Source of the DNA: Mytilus californianus
Taxonomy: Eukaryota > Mollusca > Bivalvia > Mytilida > Mytilidae
Direction of reading: 5' to 3'
Assembly: GCF_021869535.1 (NCBI RefSeq)
Contig: NW_026262690.1
Location: 69,371,995 to 69,435,994 of the forward strand
Length of the DNA stretch: 64,000 bases
The position numbers and the translations under genes were made by a program. Below are positions 36,406 through 47,833 of this stretch, piece by piece. Below the pieces are notes generated by a model. It saw nothing but the letters and a program-made list of their open reading frames with translations. It was not told where the DNA came from and searched no databases. Every line of letters begins with the position of its first letter. The first letter of the stretch is position 1.

Positions 36406-36845
36406 GCACACGTCCCGTGCCAATTATAAGGATGTCTATGATGTGTTATGAAGTAACATCGCATCTCAAACGTGACCTCAAAGAAATACCTTGTAGAATT
36501 TACTAGGTAAACAAGTAAACTAACTGTCTTTTGGATAACTAGCCATTCTACTAAATCTTACTCGGTAGAAAGTAATCTTACCAGAATGACTAGTACATCT
36601 ACTAGAAAAAAAATAGTAATTTTAACCAGAAAGACATAAGTACTTGATTAAATTTCTCTGTTTCTGTAGGTAAGCAAGTACATCTACTGGGTATTTCTTT
36701 CAGTGTAGCATTGTATAAATAAACCAATTAAACTGATTTGGGTGTGAAAGGATTGAACTACTTTTAAATATTTTTTTAATTTCCGGGTCCAAATACATGC
36801 TCCTAACATCACGATTCCATTTCCTCTCATTTACAACTCTGTCAC

Positions 36846-37420
36846 AACATCATAAAAATAAGGAGATGTGGTATGTGTGTCAATGGTACAACTATACACC
36901 AAAGTTCAAATAAAGTGGATGTTAGCAATTAAAGGTAACCGTACGGCCTTCAACAATGAGAAAAACCCATACCGTATGGTCTGCTATAAAAGGCCCCGAC
37001 ATGAAAAATATGAAACAATTCAACTGAGAAAACTAACGGCCTAAGTTATAACAAAACAATTTACGAAAAACAAATATGACAGACGTGAACCAACGACAAC
37101 CACTGAACTACAGGCTCCTGACTTGGGACAGGCACATAAAGAATGTGGCGGGGTTAAACATGATTGTGAGCGCTCAACCCTCCCTTTACCTGGGACAGCG
37201 GTGTAACAGCACAACATAAGAACAAACTATAAAAATCAGTTGAAAAGGCTTAACTCATCAGATCGATACAAAGACAAACATTAAACAAAAACACAGAGTG
37301 GACGTGGCAGGGTATATATCCATCCCTCATCCCTAACAAAAAACATACACAAGTACAGATCTGAGAGTACTCGCAGTTACTAATAGCTAGTTCAAAGCCA
37401 ATAACAACTAATTAAAAAAT
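36846..37420 (+). repeat. Repeat family 7, longest copy
   Basis: Runs from AAATAAGGAGATGTGGTATG through CGTACGGCCTTCAACAATGA, CTATAAAAGGCCCCGACATG, GAACCAACGACAACCACTGA and CACATAAAGAATGTGGCGGG to TGGGACAGCGGTGTAACAGC. There is no coding capacity. The boundary on the right is approximate. Confidence 0.75.
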
Positions 37421-38021
37421 CATGTATCTAAGACTAAAACATCCTTTTGTGAACGGCGTGGGATCACATCTAAATACGTTCATTTGTTACCCCATCGGAA
37501 TCACTTGATTTCTATTTTATTTAGAAATTTCATGATTTAATTCTATTACAGGAGTGTTGACTACTTTGATTACCCGCGATGGTCTCGCATGGTCGGTGAG
37601 CTCAAAGATTTGAAGGCAGTGTAGAAAATATATGTACTATGGGAACAACCATTTTCTTGGGGGTGGGGTATATTCTGTTGCTATTTTAGCTTATTTTTCT
37701 TATATTATTTTCGATTTTGCATAAAAGTATATCCTGCTTATTGGGAGGCAGAATATTCATTTTCATCTGTATTTATATTACCATGCCAGAAATTCTCAAA
37801 TATCCTCCTGGACAAACCATAGCAGCAGAAAAAAAAATATTTTGAGGTTCTATTTTGGTAAAAATCACACGACGATAAGGGCATTGACTCCCCTCTTGCA
37901 AATGATTTCACAACAATATGATTTTAACTCATCATTCAATAGTCTGTTATGTCCTAAATTTTGATTTCATGACAACTCTTATATTAATAATGTAACTGTA
38001 TATATCCAGGTATACAATTCC

Positions 38022-38520
38022 ATTTTTATGGCCCCGCCACAAAGTGGTCGGGACCATATAGTGTTACTCTTATCCGTCATTCCGCCACGAACAGTTATAC
38101 TGATTTTTTTTTCTAAACGCGTTCACATATTGAGCTGATTTTAAGTAAGTGATTCTACTATGATGATTTACAGATCGAGTTTACCTTTGGTTCCGCTCCG
38201 CAATATTTGCCGAAAATAAGGGATGTGGACTTTGAAATGATTTCTTGAAAATAACAGTTATACGGACGTTTTTTTCTAAACGCCATCACATATTGAGCTG
38301 ATTTTTAGTATGTGAGTCTACTATGATGAGTTACAGATCTAGATTACGTTTGATCCCGCTCTGCTGATTTTTGCCGAAATTACGGGTTTTGGAGTTTGAA
38401 AATTTCGTTTAAATAACAGTTATACGGACTTTCATTCTCAAATTTCCACTCCTAAAAATGACTTCCAGCCTTTTTTTGCGAGCGGGCCATTCTTGTCGTT
38501 CCGACCAATCTAGTTTAATT
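38022..38520 (+). repeat. Repeat family 4 (GGCCCCGCCAC...)
   Basis: The left end forms a hairpin GGCCCCGCCAC-AAA-GTGGTCGGGACC. Two monomers of about 120 bp follow (AACAGTTATAC.GA, TTTTTTTCTAAACGC, TCACATATTGAGCTGATTTT, ACTATGATGA.TTACAGATC). Confidence 0.65.
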
Positions 38521-38837
38521 AATTCCTTTCCGGTGTAAATGTTAATTTAGAATCCCGATATTAGTGATTAAGTTTTAACTATAGTTTATGCATGCAATCC
38601 CTATTGCAAAAGTTCAGTTCTAAAATATTTTGTTCATGTAAATGTTAACATTTCCACAACAAACTGAACGAGACTAACATTCAATAAAAAGAAAAGAAAA
38701 GAAAAAGGAGCAGTTAAAAAGAAAAAGTCTAACCGTTTGGAATTAAGAATGCTGATCGAAATTCCTATATCAAGACACAAAAAGAACAACAATGACTTCA
38801 AACATTGGATGTGATAATAGTCACAGTGGGTTAATTT

Positions 38838-39485
38838 TTGTCTCGCTTGTGACGAATGCGAGACGAGATCTGGAAATTTTATACATATCTTTTATACAGC
38901 TGCATGATGTTTGAAATTTCCGCCAAAGCATCTGACCTTTACCTGTTTTCGTGATTCATTGGTCAACTTTGAGTTTTCGTGATCATTCACTTTTATTCTG
39001 TGAAGAAATGATTGCAATGTGTACATGCTCGTACGGTAGGGTTCAATTGGAATTTACATCAATTTCATGGTTTATTGTTCAACGTTTCGTGTTTAAAGTT
39101 AGGTCCGTTTGTCAGATACTATTAGCTATAGGTCAACAATATTTGATATATGGAAAATTGGTGTACATGACCGTCTGGAAAGGATTCATCTGACCATTAC
39201 CTGATTTCCATGCTTTTGGTTGACGTTAAGTTTTCATGATTATGTCCGTGTCGGTGTATGGAATGATTGCAAGGTGTACATGTCTGTCCAATAGGACGGT
39301 CTGGAATTGACATTTTCATTTTTTGTTGGTCAACGTTCAGGTTCGTGATAAGATCCTTTATTAAGATACTGTAATGTCAAATGTTTGCAAGGAGGACACG
39401 TCCGACCGGCATGGTTCACCTGACATAGACCTCATGTTCATGGTTCCTTGGTGACTTTAAAGTCTCGGCAACAGAGGGGTAAACC
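38838..39485 (+). repeat. Repeat family 6 (GTCTCGC hairpin)
   Basis: GTCTCGC...GCGAGAC forms the left-end hairpin (38841-38865). About three degraded monomers of 170-240 bp follow, with CATCTGACCTTTACCTG, TCATTGGTCAACTTTGAGTT and GATTGCAATGTGTACATG recurring in altered forms. Confidence 0.6.
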
Positions 39486-40179
39486 AAGCAGATATCTTGT
39501 ATATCCCATTTGGAAGTTATGTGATAACACAAAAACAAAATATACACAGAACTTGATTGAATTTCATTTACACCAACAGAAGTTATTATATTAAATCATG
39601 TTTAGTATTTTTTGTTGTCTTGTAGTCATAACTAAACTGTAACTATTCTGCCCTAATACGGCCACTGCGATTAGTTAATAAGATAAGATTATTTGTATTT
39701 TATTAGTATTTGTATGATACAGCTCGGTGTGTTTGATTGTTTGTAGTTTCTACAATAAGTAACATCCGATTTGTTTTATTACTGGGAAGAAGTACATTGA
39801 TTCGTGTCATCAAGTTTCCTCATGTTTTATGTCTTCATACTACATAATTTGTTAGTGTCAGATATATGCTGTGTTCAATAATGTGATGTATGTTTAGGAG
39901 CGGATCTTATTAAGTTATAAATTTTGTGTCTGTATCATTTGTCATTTTAAACAATAAAATCTGCTTAAGCAAATATTATAAATAAATGATGAAGAAAACA
40001 AAAACCAAAAACTAAATGGAATTGAAGCTACAACAGCTTTGATAAATATATATATATATATTAGAAATCACAAATTACATTAATAGATGACGAAGTCGTA
40101 ACAACACTAAGAACATTTATATGACTAGAACAAATTCATTCCTAACTTATTGTCTACTTTCTATATGGTAAATACATTT
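39486..40179. other. 3' flank of zinc-finger member 4
   Basis: AT-rich, with no gene or recognisable repeat apart from a short (AT)n run near 40047. Confidence 0.45.
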
Positions 40180-41427
40180 TCAATGATAAAATTCTAGTCT
40201 GTGCTTTTTAAGATAACTGTGCCTGCCAAACGTTTCTCCGCATTCTTTACACTTATAACGAGGTTCTCCAGAGTGCACATGCAGGTGATGTTTCAACGTT
40301 GACAACTGTGTAAATGATTTGGTACATATACTACATGCGTATGGCTTTTCGTTAGTGTGAATTCTCCGATGAGAAGTGTAAGAAGCGTGAAAAGTAAATT
40401 GTTTATCGCAAAAATCACATTTATAAGGTTTTTCACCGGTATGTAATCGAACATGTCGTACGAGATGATGCTTTTCGCTAAACTCTTTTGGACAAAAGTC
40501 ACATTTGTATTCTCTCGTAGCTGATGGGTTGTGACATTTCATATGGCGAGTCAACTGGTGGCGTTGTCCAAAATATCGGCCACAGATCTCACACTTGATA
40601 GGCTCTTCTTTGTGTAAAATTTCTCCAGTGTGAACACGACTGTGTCGTCTGAGATGACTCATTTGTTTGAATGAGAGGTGACACAGATCACAATGAAAAG
40701 GTCGTTCGCCTGTATGGACTCTCATGTGATCCTCAAACTCTCTCTTTTCCTGCACAAGCTTTCCACACACTCCACATTTAAACTTAAACTTTTTATCCTC
40801 GTTAGTAACATCACCGTTGTGAGATCTTACATGGTTATCTAGTCGGCTTTTCCTTCCAAAAGTTTTGCCACAAATATCACATTGAAATTTCTTATTGTGA
40901 TTTGAATCTCCTGTATGAATTTCAATATGCCTTTTTAAATTCCAGTTCCTTGAAAAGCTTTTATAGCAAATTTTGCATTCCAAAGTTTTATTTTGTATCA
41001 ATTTACCTAATAAAATACCATTCTCAGATTCCGTTTCCTTTTTGCTTTTTTGAAAGACATCCATTTTCTTTCTTCTTTCTGGTGTGGCCCCAGTATGCGA
41101 CAGTCGATGTCGGATCATTGTGTACCTGTCAGAGAATATTCGGAGACAAACGTCACACTCGGCTCGCTCTTTCTGAGAATTTTCCACATCTTTTTGCAGG
41201 GCGGCAATAGTATTAATTTCAGGTGGTTTATAATCACTGTTATAGATTTCAATCTCGTGAACTGTAAATACCAGATCTAATGCACTTGTATATTCTTCTT
41301 TAATTTTATAAAATAACCTAACACATTCTTCAGTCACGTTTATTTCGTCTTCCATAACTTCTTCGGTTATTTCATAATACTCGGGATCTTGTATAAAGAA
41401 ACTTTCATCGTCTGTTTGGATCGTCAT
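40180..41427 (-). CDS. C2H2 zinc-finger protein, 10 fingers (cluster member 4)
   Basis: A 415-residue paralogue. I place the start at the ATG at 41427 because minus-strand TTTCGTTTACAG ends at 41444, so the 12 codons upstream belong partly to an intron. The acidic N-terminus has FIQDPEYYEI, MEDEI and CVRLFYKIKEE, where IKEE (42-45) fits the SUMO consensus. Finger 1 is at 91-111, finger 2 follows a spacer of about 40 residues, and eight more fingers run to the C-terminal KHRLEFYH. All ten have full C2H2 ligands. The linker between fingers 8 and 9 is TNEKPYA. Spacers that differ in length from member 2 lie before fingers 2 and 4. Likely a sequence-specific transcription factor; the target is not known. 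Confidence 0.9.
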   Translation of the reverse strand: MTIQTDDESFFIQDPEYYEITEEVMEDEINVTEECVRLFYKIKEEYTSALDLVFTVHEIEIYNSDYKPPEINTIAALQKDVENSQKERAECDVCLRIFSDRYTMIRHRLSHTGATPERRKKMDVFQKSKKETESENGILLGKLIQNKTLECKICYKSFSRNWNLKRHIEIHTGDSNHNKKFQCDICGKTFGRKSRLDNHVRSHNGDVTNEDKKFKFKCGVCGKLVQEKREFEDHMRVHTGERPFHCDLCHLSFKQMSHLRRHSRVHTGEILHKEEPIKCEICGRYFGQRHQLTRHMKCHNPSATREYKCDFCPKEFSEKHHLVRHVRLHTGEKPYKCDFCDKQFTFHASYTSHRRIHTNEKPYACSICTKSFTQLSTLKHHLHVHSGEPRYKCKECGETFGRHSYLKKHRLEFYH

Positions 41428-41511
41428 GATCGGTAGAATCTTCCTGTAAACGAAAAATAACAAATAACTATGCGTTGATGGAAGATTTTATATAGTCTCG
41501 ATTTTTATGCC

Positions 41512-42035
41512 CCCGCAACTGAAAGTTGGGGGCATATTGTTTTACCCATGTCCGCCCGTCCGTCTGTCCTTCCGTCCGTCCGTCCGTCCCATTATGGGTA
41601 TATAGCTATTCCAGATAACTCCTCCTACAGTTTGAATGCTAGGAAGTTTTCACTTTGCTGGCTGTTTGTACATATATTGAAGGTGTGCATGTGGTCAGGG
41701 TTTTGATTTTTATTGATATTTGCTTTTTTGGAGAGAGTTCAACTTTGTCATTTTTGGAGTATATACTTTTTCACTTTGCTGGCTGTTTGTACATATATTG
41801 AAGGTGTGCTTGTGGTGAGGGTTTTGATTTTTATTAATATTTGCTCTTTTGGGAGATAGTTGAACTTTGTCATTTTTGGAGTATATACTTGCATAAGAGG
41901 TGCATTAAACCGTTTCCGGATAACTCCCCCTATAGTGAACCATAGACAAATGTGCTCAAATGCTCAACTTTTTGTATTTTAGAATAACACTTTGCATCTG
42001 CGGGGGCATCATTTGTGTCTCCCAGACACAATAAT
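41512..42035 (+). repeat. Repeat family 3 variant
   Basis: The left hairpin ATGCCCCCGCAACTGAAAGT / TGGGGGCAT is followed by a GTCCGTCC tract. Two monomers of about 120 bp (TTTCACTTTGCTGGCTGTTT, ATATATTGAAGGTGTGC) follow. The right end is GGGGGCATCATTTGTGTCTC with the hairpin TTGTGTCT-CCC-AGACACAA at 42013-42031. The interior differs from the 2817 copy although the ends match. Confidence 0.8.
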
Positions 42036-42879
42036 ATCTCAAAGAAAGTCCTACATTGACTTTGTTATAATACAGTTACTTCAGAGTGGAGTGCGGGGGA
42101 TTACTTTGTCTAGTTTTATGCATAACTTTTCTAGACTCTGTGCGATTTAGAGGATTTGTCTATCATTGGCAACCGTACGATGACCTCTTAATGTCTTTTA
42201 GTTTTTTAAAAGGTTGGACCTTAGTTCCAATTCTTTCCTAAGGCATGACCGGTGTAAAGCCGTGTGAATTACTGCATCTTCATGCACTGAAATATAGTTC
42301 CCAGATACTTTCCACACACAAGCGAACTGAGAAAAAAACTGTGTTCAATCTTTGGAGTTTTGGGGGCAATCCATCATTTAGCTAGACTAAGACCGATTCG
42401 AAAGTAGTTCTTAAATAATCCATAGTTTCTAGTAATGTGTACGAGACGAATTTATCGACCATCTACTGCATGTGTGTGAGACCAATTTATCGACCATGCA
42501 TCTTATTGTATAAACGTCTCTCAATTCGAAAAGAAGGAACAAAGACAAAGAAGCGACTGCTTATAGAACATAGAACGTTTGTGCTTTTTAAAACTAGGGA
42601 CCCATGAAAATATAAGAACATGGGATTTTTTTAAAGATACGTAAGTTGTAATGTTGTGACGTTTTGGTAGTAATATATAATGTATCGATAGAAAAAAAAT
42701 TATATTCATTGTAAAGTTCTAAACCAATCTGATTAAAATTTATATCTATCGATACTCGCGTGCTCGTCGAATGCTTCAATATGAGCAGATTGACTACTAA
42801 ATGTAAAAAAAAAAATAGCGGGAAAATTAGTTTTGATATTTTGAAAAACTTTCAAAATTCGCATATTTAACATAAAACT
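42036..42879. other. Intergenic, nothing recognised
   Basis: No exon or repeat match. A short direct repeat (CGAGACGAATTTATCGACCA / GTGAGACCAATTTATCGACC) lies at about 42442-42495. Confidence 0.4.
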
Positions 42880-43450
42880 AAACGGGATGCAGATGCTTAT
42901 TTAGGGAGTGCCTCCTTAAAATCAAGTATTTATCAACTTGCTGGCTAGATTGGTAATTAAGGTAATTGTGAGTAAGTAAATGAAAGTACGTATATTCAAT
43001 ACAATCAATACATGATAATCAACAAAAAATTAAAACAAAGGTAAGTTTTAAATTTTCAGCCCCTTTTTTTAAAGTTTCTTGTCCTTGTTTCCGTAACTTG
43101 GTTTACTTACGTTAAGTTACAAATGTTTCTCTTCCACTATAGTGTACAACAGTAGCTCTAGATGAAACCACAACTTCACAAATATATGATAAATTGGAGT
43201 ACCATCGACTGATATGTACAATATTTAAATGACTCTTGATCTTAGTAGTGATCTGTCAAATTTTAGACAACTCAATTAGTATCCACTAGCATCTTTTACT
43301 CTGTCATTATTTATGGTTAATTGATTAGATTTGTGTTATGAGTTTGTGTTCAGTCATAGGTTGTTGTATACTGGGGATGTGTATAACGTAAGCTAAATAT
43401 TAGGTCACAGTAAGCTTAATATAAAGCCAATGTTGATATGACACGACAGA
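42880..43450 (-). promoter_or_regulatory. Upstream block of zinc-finger member 4
   Basis: Weaker homologue of 17075-17530 and 25775-26200: AGGGAGTGCCTCCTT, TGTCAAATTTTAGACAACTC, ATTAGTATC...CTACT-like text, GGGGATGTGTAT and AAGCCAATGTTGATATGAC occur in the same order. The functional role is an inference. Confidence 0.35.
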
Positions 43451-45360
43451 AGACATGTTTTGTTGATAAAGATATTTTGATAAAATTGTTAGCAACAATT
43501 GTAGATTAAAAAAAAGAATAAAAATTCGTATTTTTGTCGTGCTGTTTAATATTTAGATAAATTGCCTATATAATTTTTAACATTTTTATCAGGCTAGTTA
43601 AAACGGAACTGGTTCTAACTTCTAGTATTTTATTTTCTAAGCCTCGAATCTACATTACATATTTAAATCAAAGCATCGTTGATGTTGTGATCCAGCCATA
43701 TTCATAGCTAGTCTGATATTCTTTCTGACCATACTTTTATCAATATTTTTCCAATCTTACTGTTAAATTTCAATGTTATTACCCACAGGTAGGGAATTTC
43801 GCAATATTGATGCAAATAATGATATATATATATATTGATATTTCAATTTTAGACTCAATGTCAGATATTTTTTTTTATAAATATTTGCAATTTAATGGTA
43901 TTGACATGAATGGAAAGTGAAATCGTCAAACAAGTAATATATTTTTTAATATGCCATTAATCATAACTGGCTTAATAATTTCCAGAAAGAGGCCTTGGAA
44001 ATGCACTTTCTCAACAACAAAATTGAAAAAAAAAAATAATAACTAATGTTTATCTAAATTTGTGTTCATTCTTCACTAAGAAAAAATACATTTCGAATTC
44101 CTGTATTCAAATTTAAATGTACAAATACCTAATGCTGAGATATTTCCAATTACTGTTAAATAGAAATATAATGGGATATAAATGTAGAACAAACAAATTA
44201 ATTTTATTGCAGAAAATGCTCAGGTAAGAGTTACATAATTTTGTTTATTGTTTCAACCAAATTTCTGATAATTGTAACTAATTAATTAGATCTTGATTAT
44301 TGACTTATGTCAGATGATAATGACACTGATTTTACAAGTGAAATAAAATTTGCTTGCATTTTTTATACATAATTTTACATTTTTTGTCTTTTCTTTGAAA
44401 AAAAACCACGTCTGATTAATCATTCAGCTAGCTAGCAAAACTAACAGAATATTTTAATGTAGTGTAGATCAAAATAAATAATACATTTGTAGGTTTACTA
44501 TTGAGGTCAAGAATGTGTGTATTCAGTTAGGTGTGTAATAAATTGTGCCTATTTTATTATGTAACAGGTCATGAGATATTAAATGTGGTGAATTAAGACT
44601 GGGGTTGTTTCCAATTAATACTTACACCTTTGAGTGTAATTATTAGAAAATCATGACAGTTTATAATCATACTGACTCTTACTTGCCTATGGAAAGAATT
44701 AGAGTTATCCCATTTTAAAAAAGTGTGGGAATCAACTTAGATATATTAATACACATGTTGACCTAAATTTCATAGAACAAAAACTTACACAAGCATAAGA
44801 TAATAATAAAATACTTTCAAAAATTTTTATCAACTGATTCAATTGATGTAAAAATACTTTTTCAATTTATTTCATAAATAGTAAATCATAAATTTTGATT
44901 TACAAAGGAACTATATGCAAGTGTATATCTAAAATAAAAGGGTTGTTCGACCAATCTTTTCTTAATTTAAGGGCAAATAACATGTCAAAAGTTGGCAGTT
45001 GATGATTAAAATGGTGTAGAAAGATTCTGCCAGTCATAAAAACACATAATTAGTTTCATGACATGTCTTCAACTTAGTATTCTGCACCATCTCCAAAAAC
45101 AGAGTGATCGCATAGATCCAGCATGGCTGAATCAAAAATCCAGCGTTATTTGGTAATTACCTGCAATGTATTGTACCCAATGGTTTTAACAGTAAAACTA
45201 TACAAAGCCTTGTTGTACCATTTTGTACCATACACTACATTTTTTTAAGTAATTCAAAGAGAACACATGTAACCAATGCATATAGGAACTATGGAGGCAA
45301 GACACAACGAACCTCTGACACTTTTAATTCAAACAAAAAAATTTGTTGGAGGAAAATAAA
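43451..45360. other. Intergenic, nothing recognised
   Basis: Strongly AT-rich. No exon, RNA gene or matching repeat seen. Confidence 0.4.
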
Positions 45361-45363
45361 ACT

Positions 45364-45620
45364 AGAGGCTCTAAAGAGCCTGTGTCGCTCACCTAGGTCT
45401 ATGTGCATTTTTTCTATTTACAGTTTCTCTCTATCTTAAGTTTTTGCCCAAAACACAAAAATTGGTAAAAATCGTCATCAAAGAGCAAGAACTCTTAAAA
45501 CAAGTCGACTAACGATTTCGACCATGTGACTTATTTGTAGATCTTGCTAATCATTTTTGTAACATCGCGATGACCGTGAGGGCATTTCGATGTATTGCTA
45601 TCGCCTAGATTTCCATTACG
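45364..45620 (-). repeat. End fragment of repeat family 5
   Basis: CTAGAGGCTCTAAAGAGCCT followed by GTGTCGCTCACCT is the reverse of the right end of the 31917-33490 element (AGGTGAGCG...AGGCTCTTGAGAGCCT). The inner limit is uncertain. Confidence 0.6.
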
Positions 45621-45796
45621 TAACTTTCGTTTTGGGTTTGTAACCGATCTATAAACATGATAAATACGCGGATATTAACGATTGCAAACTAACACTCCTT
45701 ATCGTTTGTTATAAATACATCTCTTCAATGAATACTGATAAAAATATTTTTGTTAAGAACATAAATTGATAACATGAAAATGTTTTTTCGTTAGAT

Positions 45797-45820
45797 ATAT
45801 ATATATATATATATATTGAT
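45797..45820. repeat. (AT)n microsatellite
   Basis: An uninterrupted run of AT dinucleotides. Nothing else is seen between about 45620 and 46735. Confidence 0.85.
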
Positions 45821-46735
45821 AATATCTATGCACACATACCGAAAAATTGTGTTAAAGCATGCGGAAGAATATCTCAAGAACGTTTTGCGACAATCCCGAC
45901 AAGGACCGGTAACTCTGTAATTGTTTTTGCGGGAAAATATGAATGCCTACTTATATCCAATCTTTTAGAAAAATCGAATTTTTACAGAAGAGTGTCCACC
46001 ATGCACTTGCACTGCACTATTATTAGAATAGTATAATAGAATAATATACAAATGGATGAAAATTATATATATATGTAACTGTTATATTAATATAATATAT
46101 AACAACAAACTAGTATATACTGATTTGTATCACTACAATCATGACAATATAATAGTTATTACGGTGAGGTCGAATTTCCTGTCATTTATTCATCATCCAC
46201 GCACGAACTTGTCTCAGAAAAAAATATATCTCTGTACATTAACCTCAGTTTCAGGTATAGAGATGTGACTTTTTTCTGTGACAAGTGCTTTTGACCATCC
46301 ACAAGAACTTGCGGTCATCCGATGTTCAGTACTTCAGTACTTTGATTATTTAAAGTGTTTATTTATCTACTCTAGTTTTCAAGATAATATGCAAATTAAT
46401 GACAATGTATTAAATTTAAAAAAATACATGTTCTTCTTAAAACATCTTTGCACGACTCCATCTCGCTAAGCAAATCTATTGGTAAGTCACAAAAAAGTAT
46501 TTTTTAAAAACAAAAAGAAATATAATTTTTTTTATCAAAAAAACTAATACTGTAGATATGTCCATCAAAACGTTTAGTAAATATACTGTTTTTCTGTCTT
46601 TTACAGAAATTGGGGGTACCAGAATTCTCAAAATCAATACAGTCATAATTTACATTAGCGATATTGGACATTTTTTAAAGGATCAGTCATTACAGAAATG
46701 CCGTATTACAGTACCATAGTATACACCTCGACATT

Positions 46736-47833
46736 TCAATGCTTGTGTTTTTTAAAATGGCTAAGTTTATCAAATTCCTCTCCGCATTCTGTGCACGTAT
46801 AACGAGGTTCTCCAGAATGCACAAGCATGTGAAGCTTCAATGATGATGATTGTGTATATGACTTGTCACACAAACTACACGTGTAAGGTTTCTCATTTGT
46901 ATGAAGTCTACGGTGAATAGTCAAACCAGAGTCAGTAGTAAAGCATCGTCCACAAAAATCACATTTATAAGGTTTTTCACCAGTATGTAAGCGAGCATGT
47001 CGTACGAGATGATGCTTTTCGGTGAACTCTTTTGGACAAAGGTCACATTTGTATTCCTTCTTAGCCGGCGGGTAGTGGCATTTCATGTGACGAATAAGCT
47101 GATGATTTTGTCCAAAATGTCTACCACAGATTTCACACTGTATAAAACTTCCTTCGTGTAAAAATTCTCCCGTGTGAACACTACTGTGTCGTCTGAGATG
47201 GCTTTTCTGTTTGAAAGATAGATCACACACGTCACACTGAAAAGGTCGTTCGCCTGTATGAACTCTCAAATGGTTCTCAAATCCTCTCTTATCCGGCTCT
47301 TGTTTTCCACACACTCCACATTTGAATTTTAACTGTTTATCATCTCTTACAACATCACCGATGTGAGATCTTTCGTGATTTACAAGTAGGTAAATCTTCT
47401 CAAAAGTCCTTCCACAAATCTCACACTTAAATTTCTTACTATTACGTGATTTCCCTCTATGAGTAGTCATGTGACTTCTTAAATTGCTGAAACTTGAAAA
47501 ATCTTTGGAGCAAATTTCACATTCATTACTACAATCATTTGTACTAATCTCAAGACCATTATCCGTACCGATTTCATCATTTTCTTTCTCAAACTTTACG
47601 TGCCTTGGCGAATCCCCAATAAGCGAATCTTGTGCGCATGTCGAATGACATTCAGATACAGATGTTACATTAAATACAGATTTGACTTTTTCTGTTCTAT
47701 TATCCTCAATATTAGTCTGTTTGTAATCAGTTTGGTATACATCGGGCTCTTTCTTCAGTCGAACTGTATTTATTTTATCTGTGGCACTCGTATATTCTTG
47801 TTTTATCCCACAAAAACCTTGCACATTTTCCAT
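46736..47833 (-). CDS. C2H2 zinc-finger protein, shortened N-terminus and last finger (cluster member 5)
   Basis: A 365-residue paralogue with nine finger positions. The ancestral start region is still recognisable upstream (about 47880-47915, minus strand), but its ATG has become ATA (ATAACTTTCATCAAAGAC) and the following frame runs into a stop, so the protein must begin at the ATG at 47833, in the middle of the family N-terminal module. Finger 1 is eroded to a C-x3-C remnant without histidines. From residue 105 fingers follow with full ligands until the last one, which ends KKHKH, so the H-x5-H of its paralogues is H-x-H. IKQE (10-13), LKKE (26-29) and VKFE (79-82) fit the SUMO consensus. 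The long open frame suggests it is still functional; an alternative start in an upstream exon cannot be excluded. Confidence 0.85.
   Translation of the reverse strand: MENVQGFCGIKQEYTSATDKINTVRLKKEPDVYQTDYKQTNIEDNRTEKVKSVFNVTSVSECHSTCAQDSLIGDSPRHVKFEKENDEIGTDNGLEISTNDCSNECEICSKDFSSFSNLRSHMTTHRGKSRNSKKFKCEICGRTFEKIYLLVNHERSHIGDVVRDDKQLKFKCGVCGKQEPDKRGFENHLRVHTGERPFQCDVCDLSFKQKSHLRRHSSVHTGEFLHEGSFIQCEICGRHFGQNHQLIRHMKCHYPPAKKEYKCDLCPKEFTEKHHLVRHARLHTGEKPYKCDFCGRCFTTDSGLTIHRRLHTNEKPYTCSLCDKSYTQSSSLKLHMLVHSGEPRYTCTECGEEFDKLSHFKKHKH

Noticed and set aside
41428-41463. N-terminal extension of zinc-finger member 4
   Set aside because: A splice acceptor at 41444 (minus strand) lies within it, and paralogues start at the position equivalent to 41427.
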